Notes: generated from the sequence alone by a model not told the origin. Shown: positions 51,652-60,655, counted from the first letter of the stretch. The stretch: DNA of 64,000 nt from Streptomyces lavendulae subsp. lavendulae (GCF_002803845.1 NZ_CP024985.1:1674001-1738000), one strand, 5' to 3'. Translations and numbers: made by a program.

Positions 51652-53478
51652 ATGTTGCGCGAGTTCGGCGTTCCACCCGTGGTCACGGGCCCTGTGGTCG
51701 GCGGACTGGCCGACTGCGTCTTCCGGTACGCCGGGGAGGAACCCGAACGGGTGGTGCTCGGGCGCAAGGTGGACGGCGTCTGGCGGGACGTGACCTCCGG
51801 GGAGCTGGCCGCCGAGGTGCTGGCGCTCGCCAAGGGGCTGCTGGCGCGGGGGATCGGGTTCGGGGACCGGGTCGCCGTGATGTCCCGTACCCGCTACGAG
51901 TGGACCCTGTTCGACTTCGCCCTGTGGGCGATCGGCGCCCAGCCCGTCCCCGTCTACCCGACGTCCTCGGCGGAACAGGTGCACTGGATCCTCTACGACT
52001 CCGGCTGCGCCGCCTGCGTCGTGGAGGACGAGGACCAGGCCATGACGGTCGGCTCGGTGATCGAGCGGCTGCCGGGGCTGCGCCTGCTGTGGCAGCTCGA
52101 CGCGGGGGCGGTCGCGGAGCTGGTGGAGGCGGGCCGGTCGGTGGACGGGGACGTGGTGCACCGGCACCGCCGGGCCGTGACCCCGGACGCGGTCGCCACC
52201 GTCATCTACACCTCGGGCACCACGGGCCGGCCCAAGGGCTGCGTGCTCACCCACGCGAACTTCATGTTCGAGGCGGACACCCTGGTGGACCGCTGGGAGT
52301 CGGTGTTCCGCAGCGGATCGGGCGAGCAGCCGTCGACGCTGCTCTTCCTGCCGCTGGCCCACGTCTTCGGGCGGATGGTGGAGGTGGCCGCCGTACGGGC
52401 CCGGGTCAAGCTGGGGCACCAGCCGGTGCTCGCCGCCGCCGAACTGCTGCCGGACCTCGCGGCCTTCCGGCCGACCTTCGTGCTGGGGGTCCCGTACGTC
52501 TTCGAGAAGGTGTTCGCGGCGGCCCGCCGCAAGGCGGAGGCGGAGGGGCGCCGGGGCCCCTTCGACCGGGCGGTGGACACGGCGGTGCGGTACGCGGAGG
52601 CGCGCGAGCAGAAGGCGTTCGGTACCGGGCCGGGGCCGTCGGCGGGGCTGCGGATGGAACACCAGCTCTTCGAGAAGCTGGTGTACGGGAAGGTGCGCGA
52701 GGCACTGGGCGGCCGGGTCCGGCACGCGATGTCGGGCGGGTCGGCGATGTCGCGGCGGCTGGGGCTGTTCTTCGACGGTGCCGGGATCACGGTGTTCGAG
52801 GGGTACGGGCTGACCGAGTCCTGCGCCGCCGCGACGGCGAACCCGCCGGGGGCGACGAAGTACGGGACGGTGGGGCGGCCGATCCCCGGCAGCACCGTGC
52901 ACATCGCGGACGACGGGGAGGTGTGGCTGCGCGGCGCGCACGTCTTCTCGGGGTACCTCAACGACCCCCGGGCCACGGAGGAGGTGCTGCGCGGCGGCTG
53001 GCTGGCGACGGGGGACCTGGGGCGCCTCGACCACGACGGGTACCTGACGATCACCGGGCGCAAGAAGGAGATCCTGGTGACCTCCAACGGCAAGAGCGTG
53101 GCGCCGGCCGCGCTGGAGGAGCGGGTGCGTTCGCATCCGCTGGTGTCGCAGTGCGTGCTGGTGGGCAACGACCGGCCGTTCATCGCGGCGCTGGTGACCC
53201 TGGACGTGGAGGGGATGGCGCACTGGCTGTCGATGCGCGGGCTGCCGCAGCGGCCCGCGGAGCAGCTGGTGGGCGACCCGGAGCTGGCGGCGGAGGTGCG
53301 GCGGGCGGTGGTGGCCGCCAACACGCTGGTCTCGCAGGCGGAGGGGATCCGGGCCTTCCGGGTGCTGCCGGGGCAGTTCACCGAGGAGCGCGGGCTGCTG
53401 ACGCCGTCGCTGAAGCTGAAGCGGCGGGCGATCGAGAAGGCGTACGCGCGGGAGGTCGCGGAGCTCTACCCGTCCTGA
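51652..53478 (+). CDS. long-chain fatty-acid--CoA ligase
   Basis: A 608-residue AMP-forming acyl-CoA synthetase. The P-loop-like motif is VIYTSGTTGRPKGCVLTH, the A5 motif is EGYGLTESCAA and the A7/A8 motifs are GGWLATGDLGRLDHDGYLTI and GRKKEIL. The terminal Lys in TPSLKLKRRAIEKAY fits the catalytic Lys of the C-terminal domain. It activates fatty acids to acyl-CoA with ATP. ATG 51652 follows GGAGAGGAG. The next gene (Liv-type lipoprotein) is 167 bp away with its own promoter, so linkage is not implied. Confidence 0.94.
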   Translation: MLREFGVPPVVTGPVVGGLADCVFRYAGEEPERVVLGRKVDGVWRDVTSGELAAEVLALAKGLLARGIGFGDRVAVMSRTRYEWTLFDFALWAIGAQPVPVYPTSSAEQVHWILYDSGCAACVVEDEDQAMTVGSVIERLPGLRLLWQLDAGAVAELVEAGRSVDGDVVHRHRRAVTPDAVATVIYTSGTTGRPKGCVLTHANFMFEADTLVDRWESVFRSGSGEQPSTLLFLPLAHVFGRMVEVAAVRARVKLGHQPVLAAAELLPDLAAFRPTFVLGVPYVFEKVFAAARRKAEAEGRRGPFDRAVDTAVRYAEAREQKAFGTGPGPSAGLRMEHQLFEKLVYGKVREALGGRVRHAMSGGSAMSRRLGLFFDGAGITVFEGYGLTESCAAATANPPGATKYGTVGRPIPGSTVHIADDGEVWLRGAHVFSGYLNDPRATEEVLRGGWLATGDLGRLDHDGYLTITGRKKEILVTSNGKSVAPAALEERVRSHPLVSQCVLVGNDRPFIAALVTLDVEGMAHWLSMRGLPQRPAEQLVGDPELAAEVRRAVVAANTLVSQAEGIRAFRVLPGQFTEERGLLTPSLKLKRRAIEKAYAREVAELYPS

Positions 53479-53586
53479 GGCGGGGGCCGCGGAGCTCTGC
53501 CCGTCCTGAGTCGGGCGGCCGCGAAGAGCTCCGCGGGAGCCTGCGCACCTTACCTGACGGGCCGCCATTTCATTCCGTCACTCATA

Positions 53587-53615
53587 TTGACGGTCCGTCA
53601 GGTCGCCCACAGAAT
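53587..53615 (+). promoter_or_regulatory. promoter and overlapping operator of the Liv-type importer
   Basis: TTGACG (53587-53592), 17 bp and CAGAAT (53610-53615). The palindrome TGACGGTCCGTCA (53588-53600, 6-1-6) overlaps the -35 box. Its outer arms ACCTGACGG (53552) and CCGTCAGGT (53595) make a wider repeat. A repressor that blocks the -35 is the obvious model. Confidence 0.65.
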
Positions 53616-53645
53616 GCGGGGATTCCTACCGGAGGGGTCCTCACC

Positions 53646-54920
53646 ATGTCGCGAACCGTCCGCGCCCTGGCCGCCGTGGCGGCCGCCCTCGCGCTCGTCT
53701 GCGCCTGCAACTCCGCCTCCACCTCCCAGGGCCCCGCTCCCGGCGGGCCGTCGGACCGGGCCGGGAACGCGCGCGGGGTGAGCGCGGACTCGATCAAGGT
53801 CGGCGGCATCGTGTCGATGACCAGCGCGAGCGGTTACAGCAAGAAGGACACCGACCTCGGGGCCCGGGCCCGGTTCCTGAGGGCCAACGCCGAGGGCGGC
53901 GTCGCCGGGCGCAGGATCGACTACATCGGCGCGGAGGACGACGGCCAGGACCCGGCGAAGAACCTGGCGGCGGCCCGCAAGCTGGTCCAGCAGGACAAGG
54001 TCTTCGCGGTCTCCCCCATGAGCTCGGTGACCTTCTCCGGCGCCGACTTCCTGCAGAAGGAGAAGGTCCCCACGTTCGGCTGGGGCACCCTGCCGTCCTT
54101 CTGCGGGCCGGAGTACACCTACGGGTTCAACGGCTGCCTGGTCCCCTCCCCCGGCGGCACCCTCAACCAGACCTGGCCCGAAGGCATCGGCCGGGTGCTC
54201 GGCGGGGCCCGGGGCAAGTCGGTCGCCATCATCGCCAACGACAGCGACGCCGGGAAGTTCGGGATCCGCACCTTCCAGCAGGGGTTCGCCGCCGCCGGGT
54301 TCACGGTGTCCTACGCCAAGGCCTCCGTACCGGCCACGGCCGTACCCAGCGACTGGTCGGCCTACGTCAAGGAGCTCCTGGCCGGCCCCGACGGGAAGGC
54401 CCCGGACGCCGTGGTCTCCGTCATGCAGACCCCCAACAACATCGGGCTGTTCACCGCGCTCAAGCGGGCCGGCTACCGGGGGGTGCTCACCGACCCCACG
54501 GACTACGACCCGGGGCTCCTCGCCAAGGACGCCACCAAGCAGGCCCTCGACGGGGTCTACGTGCTGCTCCAGTTCCAGCCCTTCGAGTCCGCGGACCCGC
54601 GGATGGAACGGTTCAAGGCCGACATCAAGGCGGCGGCGGGCGGACAGGACTCGCCGCCGCTGAACATGCACATGCTCACCGGGTACATGTCGGCCGACCT
54701 GTTCCTGTCCATCGCCGCGAAGGCGGGCCGCGACCTCACCGTGGAGTCCTTCCAGGCCGCCGCCCGGGGCTTCTCCGACACGGGGACCCTGGTCGGCGAC
54801 CGGTCGGAGCCCAAGGGCCAGAAGGACAGCTTCGGCTGCGGCGCGCTGGTGCGGCTGAAGGACGGGGCGTACGAGGTGGCCGTGCCGTTCGCCTGCCACG
54901 AGCCCATCCCCTTCAAGTAG
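53646..54920 (+). CDS. ABC importer substrate-binding lipoprotein (Liv type)
   Basis: A 424-residue lipoprotein. The signal peptide MSRTVRALAAVAAALALVCA ends in the lipobox VCAC, with Cys as the lipidated residue. The mature protein starts SIKVGGIVSMTSASGYSKKD and has the periplasmic type I binding fold (IDYIGAEDDGQDPAKNLAAA, QTPNNIGLFTALKRAGYRG). It binds branched-chain or other amphipathic amino acids for the fused permease/ATPase immediately downstream (10 bp). ATG 53646 follows GGAGGGG. Two conserved Cys pairs (SFCGPEYTYGFNGC, FGCGALVR) could be disulfides. Confidence 0.92.
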   Translation: MSRTVRALAAVAAALALVCACNSASTSQGPAPGGPSDRAGNARGVSADSIKVGGIVSMTSASGYSKKDTDLGARARFLRANAEGGVAGRRIDYIGAEDDGQDPAKNLAAARKLVQQDKVFAVSPMSSVTFSGADFLQKEKVPTFGWGTLPSFCGPEYTYGFNGCLVPSPGGTLNQTWPEGIGRVLGGARGKSVAIIANDSDAGKFGIRTFQQGFAAAGFTVSYAKASVPATAVPSDWSAYVKELLAGPDGKAPDAVVSVMQTPNNIGLFTALKRAGYRGVLTDPTDYDPGLLAKDATKQALDGVYVLLQFQPFESADPRMERFKADIKAAAGGQDSPPLNMHMLTGYMSADLFLSIAAKAGRDLTVESFQAAARGFSDTGTLVGDRSEPKGQKDSFGCGALVRLKDGAYEVAVPFACHEPIPFK

Positions 54921-54929
54921 GGGCCCGGC

Positions 54930-57764
54930 ATGGGGGATCTGCTCGTCTTCGTGCTGAGCGGTCTGGTCTCCGGGGCCCTGTACGCACTGCTGGCCACCGG
55001 GCTGGTGCTGTCGTACTCGGCGTCCGGGCTGTTCAACTTCGCCCACGGGGCCACCGCCTACCTGTGCGCCCTGGTCTTCTACGAACTGCACTCCGGGCTC
55101 GGCTGGCCCGCGGTCCCGGCGGCCCTGCTGGTGGTCTGCGTACTGGCGCCCGGACTCGGGTGGGGGCTGGACCGGATGATGTTCCGGCGGCTCGCGCGGG
55201 TCGGGGAGAGCGCGCAGATCGTGGCGACCATCGGCCTGCTGGTGGCGCTCCCGGCCGCCGGACTGTGGGCGGTGGAACTGCTCGCGGACGCGGGCGCGCC
55301 GGTCAGGCCGGCGGAGAACCAGTTCGGGCTGCCGGGGGTCGGGCCGAGCCCGGCGAGGTCGTGGCGGCTCGCGGACGGCGTCGGCGTCGACTCCGACCAG
55401 CTGATCACCTGGGCGGTCACGGCGCTGGTGGCGGCGGCCCTGTGGGTGCTGCTGCGGCACACCCGGCTGGGGCTGCGGCTGCGGGCCTCCGTGGACGACC
55501 GGTCGCTGACCGAGCTGCGCGGGATCAGCGCCGACCGGCTGTCGTCGGTCGCGTGGATGATCGCGTCCGGGCTGGCGGGCCTCGCCGGGGTGCTGGCGAC
55601 CCCGCTGCTGGGGCTGTCCGCGCACGACTTCACCCTGTTCCTCTTCGTGTCCGCGACGGCCGCGGTGATCGGGCGGTTCGCCTCCGTGCCGCTGGCGTTC
55701 GCGGGCGGGCTGGGACTGGGGGTGCTGCAGAACCTGGTCGCCGGGTACGCGTCCTTCGCCGAGTCGGTCACCGGCTTCAGGACGGCTGTGCCCTTCCTCA
55801 TCCTGTTCGGCGGACTGCTGGTGCTGACCCGGCGGGCGCGGACGGCCGGGGTCGCCTCGGCGGACTCGCCGCCGCCGGACCATCTGGCCGGGGCCCCGTG
55901 GGGACGGCGCTGGGGGGTGTGGGCGGCCGGGGCCGGGCTGCTGTGCGTGGCCCTCTACACCGTCACCACCCCGTTCTGGAGCGGGCTGCTCGCGCAGGGG
56001 CTCGCCGTCGGCCTGGTGTTCCTGTCCTTCACGGTGGTGACCGGACTCGGTGCGATGGTCTCCCTGGCGCAGGCCACCTTCGTGACCGCCTCCGCACTCG
56101 TGGCGGGGCTGCTGATGAGCCGGGGCTGGCCGTTCGTGGCGGCGCTGGCGGTCGGCACCTGCGCGGCCGCCGCGCTGGGGGCGCTGGTCGCACTGCCCGC
56201 CCTGCGGCTCGGCGGACGGTCGCTGGCGCTGGCCACCCTGGCGCTGGCGTTCCTGGCCGACCAGGTGCTGTTCCAGATGCGGTGGCTGCGGGGCGGGGAC
56301 GCCGGGTGGGCGGTGCCGAGGCCCGTGGTCGGGCCGGTGGACCTGTCCGACGACCGGGCGCTGGGAGTGGCGCTGGTGGTACTGATCGCGCTGGTGGCGG
56401 CCGGGCTGGGGGCGCTGCGCGACTCGCCGTCGGGGCGGGCGATGCTGGCCGTGCGGTCGGCTCCGGCGGCGGCGATGGCCTCGGGGGTGTCCGTGCTGCG
56501 CACGAAGCTGCTGCTGTTCACCCTGTCGGCGGGGCTGGCGGGCTTCGGGGGCGTGATGTACGCCTCGTACAACACCCGGATCGCGGCCACGGACTTCACC
56601 GCGATGACGGGGCTGGTGTGGCTGGCGGTGGTGGTCGCGGCCGGGGTGCGGAGGCCGCCGTACGCGGTGGTGGCCGGGCTGGTGTACGCGGTGGCCCCGC
56701 GGCTGCTGTCGGACTGGGTGACGGAGTCGGCGCACCTGCCGGTGATCCTGTTCGGGCTGGCCGGACTGGCGCTGGCCAACGACCCCGACGGGTACTGCGC
56801 GGCCGTTCCCCTGCGCTGGGCGAAGCGGAGGGCCCGTGCCGGGGCCGGCCGGACGGCGGCTCCGCGGGCCGGGACGGCCCCCGGGGCGGAGCCTGCCCCG
56901 CCGGCCGCGCCGCGCTCGGGGCAGCCGTCCGACGCGGCGGGCGCCCGCCCCGGGCTCCCGGCCGGGGTTCCGGGACCGGCCCCCTCGGGGCGGGCCCCGG
57001 CCCCGCCCGGTACCGGTGGGACCCCGGCCCGGCGCGGCGTGGTGCCGGGGCCCGCGCTCCCCGCCGGGCGCGGGGTCGCGCTGGAGCTGCGCGGGATCCG
57101 GGCCGGGTACGACGGGGGGAACGTGCTGTGCGGGGTGGACCTCGGTGTGCGGCGCGGGGAGGTGCTGGCGGTGCTCGGGCCCAACGGGGCCGGGAAGAGC
57201 ACCGCCTGCCGGGTTGCCGCCGGGCTGCTGCCCGCCACCGGCGGGTCGGTCCTGGTGGCCGGGCGGGACGCCACGCGCGACGGGCCCGTACGGCGGGCCC
57301 GGGCCGGGGTGCTGCTCGCTCCCGAGGGGCGGGGGATCTTCCCGGCGCTCACCCTGGAGGAGAACCTCGCCCTGTACCTGGAGGACGCCGGGGATCGGCG
57401 GGCCGTGTACGACCGTTTCCCCCGGCTCGGCGAGCGGCGCGGGGTGGCCGCCGGGGCCCTGTCGGGCGGGGAGCAGCAGATGCTGTCGCTGGCCCCGCTG
57501 TTGCAGCGCCCGCCGGCGGTGCTGATCGCCGACGAGCCCTCGCTCGGCCTCGCGCCGCGCCTCGTGGAGGAGGTGTACGCGCTGCTGGCCGAGCTCCGCG
57601 GGGCGGGTTGCGCGGTGCTGCTGGTGGAGGAGAGGGCCGACGCCGTGCTCGGGATCGCCGACAGCATCGCCTTCCTCGCCCGGGGCCGGGTCTCCTGGTG
57701 CGGCCCGCGGGCCGAGGTGGACGCGGAGCGGCTCACCGAGTCCTACCTGGGGGTGGCGCGGTGA
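54930..57764 (+). CDS. fused LivH-LivM permease and LivF ATPase
   Basis: A 944-residue three-part fusion. Residues 1-300 are LivH-like (MGDLLVFVLSGLVSGALYAL, GLFNFAHGA). Residues about 305-620 are LivM-like (GLGAMVSLAQATFVTASALV, FFGGVMYAS-type segment). A Pro/Ala/Gly linker runs from about 640 to 715. Residues 720-944 are a LivF ATPase: Walker A GPNGAGKST (750-758), signature LSGGEQQM (844), Walker B DE (868-869). In most bacteria these are three genes. The ATG at 54930 is 10 bp after the lipoprotein gene, and the GTG of LivG overlaps the stop. It would import branched-chain amino acids. Confidence 0.9.
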   Translation: MGDLLVFVLSGLVSGALYALLATGLVLSYSASGLFNFAHGATAYLCALVFYELHSGLGWPAVPAALLVVCVLAPGLGWGLDRMMFRRLARVGESAQIVATIGLLVALPAAGLWAVELLADAGAPVRPAENQFGLPGVGPSPARSWRLADGVGVDSDQLITWAVTALVAAALWVLLRHTRLGLRLRASVDDRSLTELRGISADRLSSVAWMIASGLAGLAGVLATPLLGLSAHDFTLFLFVSATAAVIGRFASVPLAFAGGLGLGVLQNLVAGYASFAESVTGFRTAVPFLILFGGLLVLTRRARTAGVASADSPPPDHLAGAPWGRRWGVWAAGAGLLCVALYTVTTPFWSGLLAQGLAVGLVFLSFTVVTGLGAMVSLAQATFVTASALVAGLLMSRGWPFVAALAVGTCAAAALGALVALPALRLGGRSLALATLALAFLADQVLFQMRWLRGGDAGWAVPRPVVGPVDLSDDRALGVALVVLIALVAAGLGALRDSPSGRAMLAVRSAPAAAMASGVSVLRTKLLLFTLSAGLAGFGGVMYASYNTRIAATDFTAMTGLVWLAVVVAAGVRRPPYAVVAGLVYAVAPRLLSDWVTESAHLPVILFGLAGLALANDPDGYCAAVPLRWAKRRARAGAGRTAAPRAGTAPGAEPAPPAAPRSGQPSDAAGARPGLPAGVPGPAPSGRAPAPPGTGGTPARRGVVPGPALPAGRGVALELRGIRAGYDGGNVLCGVDLGVRRGEVLAVLGPNGAGKSTACRVAAGLLPATGGSVLVAGRDATRDGPVRRARAGVLLAPEGRGIFPALTLEENLALYLEDAGDRRAVYDRFPRLGERRGVAAGALSGGEQQMLSLAPLLQRPPAVLIADEPSLGLAPRLVEEVYALLAELRGAGCAVLLVEERADAVLGIADSIAFLARGRVSWCGPRAEVDAERLTESYLGVAR

Positions 57765-58531
57765 GCGGGTACGTGTTCGAGGCGCGCGGGGTGGGCGTGC
57801 GGTTCGGCGGGGTGCGGGCCCTGACCGGGGTGGACCTCGGGGTCCGGGCCGGGGAGGTGTGCGGGCTGATCGGGCCGAACGGGGCCGGGAAGACCACCCT
57901 GTTCGACGTGCTGTCGGGGATCCTGCGGCCGGACCGGGGGCGGATCCTCCTCGACGGGGTGGACGTCACTCGCCGTTCCCCGGTGTGGCGGGCCCGGTAC
58001 GGCGTGCGCAGGACCTTCCAGCGGCGGCAACTGTTCGGGCAGTTGAGCGTGGCCGACAACGTGCTCGTCGCCCAGGAGTGGCGGGGCGGCGGGGGCGGTC
58101 TGGCCGCCGACCTGCTGGCGGCGCCGGGCCGGCGGGCGCGGGAACGGGCCCGCCGGGAGCGGGGCGCGGCGCTGCTGGCGGAGTGCGGGATCGGGGAGCT
58201 GGGGCCCTCGTACGCGGGCGGGCTGCCGGCCGGCCGGGGCCGGATGGTGGAGCTGGCCCGGGCGGTGGCCGACCGGCCGCGGGTGCTGCTGCTGGACGAG
58301 CCCGCCTCGGGGCTGTCGGGCACGGAGCGGGAGCGGCTCGCCGCGGTGGTGCGCAGGCTCGCCGGGGAGGAGGGCTGCGCGGTGCTGCTCGTCGAGCACG
58401 ACGTGGCCTTCGTGATGGAGCTGTGCGCGCGGGTGGTGGTCCTGGACCTCGGCACGGTCCTCGCCGAGGGAACCCCGGCCGAGATCCGGGCGGACCCCCT
58501 GGTCCGGGAGGCGTACCTGGGCCCGCGCTGA
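57761..58531 (+). CDS. LivG-type ABC ATPase
   Basis: A 256-residue ATPase completing the importer. Walker A is GLIGPNGAGKTTLFDVL, Walker B ends RVLLLDEPASGL, and the switch His is in LLVEHDVAFV. The signature, normally LSYGQQR, reads LPAGRGRMVELARA, which is unusual. GTG 57761 overlaps the fusion protein stop (GTGA), so both ATPases are coupled. It pairs with the fused LivF domain to drive the LivHM channel. Confidence 0.91.
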   Translation: MSGYVFEARGVGVRFGGVRALTGVDLGVRAGEVCGLIGPNGAGKTTLFDVLSGILRPDRGRILLDGVDVTRRSPVWRARYGVRRTFQRRQLFGQLSVADNVLVAQEWRGGGGGLAADLLAAPGRRARERARRERGAALLAECGIGELGPSYAGGLPAGRGRMVELARAVADRPRVLLLDEPASGLSGTERERLAAVVRRLAGEEGCAVLLVEHDVAFVMELCARVVVLDLGTVLAEGTPAEIRADPLVREAYLGPR

Positions 58532-58658
58532 GCCCTGCCCGGTGAGTCCGGGTGGGGGCGGGTCGGTGGTGGGAATAGGAGGGCGGGGTGGCCGGTTGTC
58601 GGGGCTTGTACGTCGTGGCACGGGCCACACCGCACCGAACCCGAGGGAACGACCAGAC

Positions 58659-59507
58659 GTGAAGCAGGTCCCCAGCATCAGGCTCAACAACGGCACGGCC
58701 ATGCCCCAGCTCGGCTTCGGCGTCTGGCAGGTCCCGGACTCCGGGGCCGAGTCGGCCGTCGGTACGGCGCTGGAGGCCGGTTACCGGAGCATCGACACCG
58801 CGGCGATCTACGGCAACGAGCGCGGCACCGGCCGCGCCGTGGCCGCGTCCGGGGTGCCGCGCGGGGACCTGTTCGTCACCACCAAGCTGTGGAACGGCCC
58901 GAAGCAGCGCTGGGGCCGGGACCAGGTGCTGCGGGCCTTCGACGACTCGCTCGACAAGCTGGGCCTCGACCACCTCGACCTGTACCTGATCCACTGGCCG
59001 CGCCCGATGCGCGACGACTTCCTCGCCATCTGGAAGACCTTCGAGGAGATCGCGGCGTCCGGCCGGGCCAAGGCGGTCGGCGTGTCGAACTTCCGCCCCG
59101 CGGACCTGGAGCGGCTCCGCGGCGAGAGCGACCTGGTCCCGGCGGTGAACCAGATCGAGCTGCACCCGCTGTTCCCGCAGGAGGAGCTGCGGGCGCTGCA
59201 CGCCTCCCTCGGCATCGTCACCGAGGCCTGGTCCCCGCTCGGCCAGGGCAAGGAGCTGCTCACCCTTCCCGCGGTCGCCGCCGTCGCCGCCAAGCACGGG
59301 CGCAGCGCCGCTCAGGTGGTGCTGCGCTGGCACCTGCAGCTCGGCAACGTCGTGATCCCGAAGTCGGTGACGCCCGCCCGGATCCGGGAGAACCTGGACG
59401 TGTTCGGCTTCGAGCTGGACGCCGCGGACCTCGCGGAGCTGTCCGCGCTGGGCTCGGGCGCGGCGGCCCGCCGCATCGGTCCGGACCCGGCCGTCTTCGA
59501 CGTCTGA
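58659..59507 (+). CDS. aldo/keto reductase
   Basis: A 282-residue AKR with TIM-barrel hallmarks: SIDTAAIYGNERGTGRAV (catalytic Asp and Tyr), FVTTKLWN (Lys), LYLIHWP (His), VGVSNFRPADLE and VIPKSVTPARI. It reduces aldehydes or ketones with NADPH. GTG 58659 follows GAGGGAACG. Similar to 2,5-diketo-gluconate reductases and prostaglandin F synthase-like enzymes; the substrate is unknown. The lectin-like gene starts 11 bp downstream and may be co-transcribed. Confidence 0.93.
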   Translation: MKQVPSIRLNNGTAMPQLGFGVWQVPDSGAESAVGTALEAGYRSIDTAAIYGNERGTGRAVAASGVPRGDLFVTTKLWNGPKQRWGRDQVLRAFDDSLDKLGLDHLDLYLIHWPRPMRDDFLAIWKTFEEIAASGRAKAVGVSNFRPADLERLRGESDLVPAVNQIELHPLFPQEELRALHASLGIVTEAWSPLGQGKELLTLPAVAAVAAKHGRSAAQVVLRWHLQLGNVVIPKSVTPARIRENLDVFGFELDAADLAELSALGSGAAARRIGPDPAVFDV

Positions 59508-59518
59508 GGGGCGGGCGC

Positions 59519-59944
59519 GTGAACCTCGCGGACGGGGTCTACCGGATCCGCAACGTGGACAGCGGCCTGGTGCTGCAATTGGAGGGCGCCTCCCGGGTGC
59601 GGGTCGGCCCGGACGGGCCGCCCGCGCCGGCCGCCGCCCGAAGGTGGCGGATCTCGCCGGTGCACAGCGGCGGCGGGATCTTCCACGTGGTGAGCGAGGA
59701 CAACGGGCGGCGCCTGGACGTGGCGAACGCCTCGACGGACAGCGGGGCCCGGGTGCAGGTGTGGCGGGCCAATGCCTTCGGGGCGCAGGAGTGGCTCGTC
59801 GAGGAGCACCTCGACGACCCGGGGGTGGTGTCGTTGGTCGCGTGCATCAGCGGGCTGCCGCTGGAGGCCGACGCCGAGGGCCGGGCCCGGCAGGGCGAGG
59901 ACACCGACTCCCCGTCGCAGTGGTGGCGGCTGGAGCCGGTGTGA
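59519..59944 (+). CDS. ricin-type beta-trefoil lectin domain protein
   Basis: A 141-residue single-domain beta-trefoil (RicinB_lectin_2 type): YRIRNVDSGLVLQLEGAS, WRISPVHSGGGIFHVVSED, GRRLDVANASTDSGARVQVW and a terminal SQWWRLEPV. No signal peptide is present, so it is probably cytoplasmic. The start is GTG 59519, 11 bp after the AKR gene. Carbohydrate binding is inferred from the fold. Confidence 0.83.
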   Translation: MNLADGVYRIRNVDSGLVLQLEGASRVRVGPDGPPAPAAARRWRISPVHSGGGIFHVVSEDNGRRLDVANASTDSGARVQVWRANAFGAQEWLVEEHLDDPGVVSLVACISGLPLEADAEGRARQGEDTDSPSQWWRLEPV

Positions 59945-59951
59945 GCCCGTG

Positions 59952-60224
59952 TCAGGCGCGTACGAAGCTCCGTACCCGGTACGCCGGCCCGGGCGCGCCA
60001 CGTCCGGGCCGGGCAGCGCGGCCAGCCGGGCGGTGACGATGCCGGTGCCGCAGCCGAGGTCGAGGCCGAGGTCGAGGTCGAGGTCGAGCAGGGTGCGCGG
60101 CGTGCGGCGGGAGCAGGCCGGGGACCGCCGCGGCGGCGGCCCCGGCGCGCGGGACGCCGCCGCGCGTGGCGTCGTAGGCCTCGGCTTCGGCGTCGTGGTC
60201 GAGCAGGGCGGCGGCGTCCGGCAT
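59952..60224 (-). pseudogene. truncated, frameshifted class I methyltransferase remnant
   Basis: The start reads MPDAAALLDHDAEAEAYDAT RGGVPRAG in one frame (two pieces given here), typical of a SAM methyltransferase N-terminus. Near 60100 the frame changes by one nt, and the SAM motif I appears in the other frame as LDLGCGTGIVTARLAAL. The protein ends soon after with no catalytic half. A GAGGTC hexamer tract at about 60055-60090 lies at the break and encodes LDLDLDL. ATG 60224 overlaps the pterin dehydratase stop (TGATG). Slippage plus deletion of the 3' part is the likely history. Confidence 0.7.
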
Positions 60225-60529
60225 CAGCTCGCGCCGTGGGCGGGTACGAGGGATTCGACGCGTTCGGCGAGGTCAAAGTCCTTCTCGGTGACCAGGCCGC
60301 CGGCGTCGTGGCTGTTGACCGACAGGCGGACGGTGTCGTAGCCGAGGGTGAGGTCCGAGTGGTGGTTCAACTCGTCCTGCACCACGGCGATGTGGGAGAC
60401 CAGCGCACTGGCGGCCCGGTGCGTGGCCAGCCGGTAGGTGCGGACGAGGTGGTCGTCCTCGAAGGCCCAGCCGGGGAGTTCCCGCAGCCGGTCCTCGATC
60501 TCCTTCTGCGAAAGCGGTTCGCTCGGCAT
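60224..60529 (-). CDS. 4a-hydroxytetrahydrobiopterin dehydratase
   Basis: A 101-residue pterin-4a-carbinolamine dehydratase (PhhB/DCoH). Key residues lie in QDELNHHSDLTLGYDTVRLS and VNSHDAGGLVTEKDFDLA; the usual HHP reads HHS. It regenerates oxidised pterin cofactor. ATG 60529 (MPSEPLSQKE) follows GGAGAACGC. Its stop overlaps the ATG of the methyltransferase remnant. No phenylalanine hydroxylase is nearby. Confidence 0.9.
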   Translation of the reverse strand: MPSEPLSQKEIEDRLRELPGWAFEDDHLVRTYRLATHRAASALVSHIAVVQDELNHHSDLTLGYDTVRLSVNSHDAGGLVTEKDFDLAERVESLVPAHGAS

Positions 60530-60626
60530 CCGCGTTCTCCTTCCCCGTGACGTGTGGTCAGTTTCCCACAGGAGCGCCGGATCGAACCTTTCGCGCCATA
60601 GTGCGACCGGGTGCTCCCACGCGCTA

Positions 60627-60655
60627 TTCCGGGCCCCGGGCGGGCCCCCTATGCT
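60627..60655 (+). promoter_or_regulatory. promoter of the FAD oxidoreductase gene
   Basis: TTCCGG (60627-60632), 17 bp, then TATGCT (60650-60655). The predicted transcript begins near 60662, 10 bp before the palindrome below. Confidence 0.5.

Noticed and set aside
50065..53568. 1167-codon minus-strand open frame across the LysR and CoA-ligase genes
   Set aside because: Its translation is Arg/Pro/His-rich without motifs, while both opposite-strand genes have complete family signatures.
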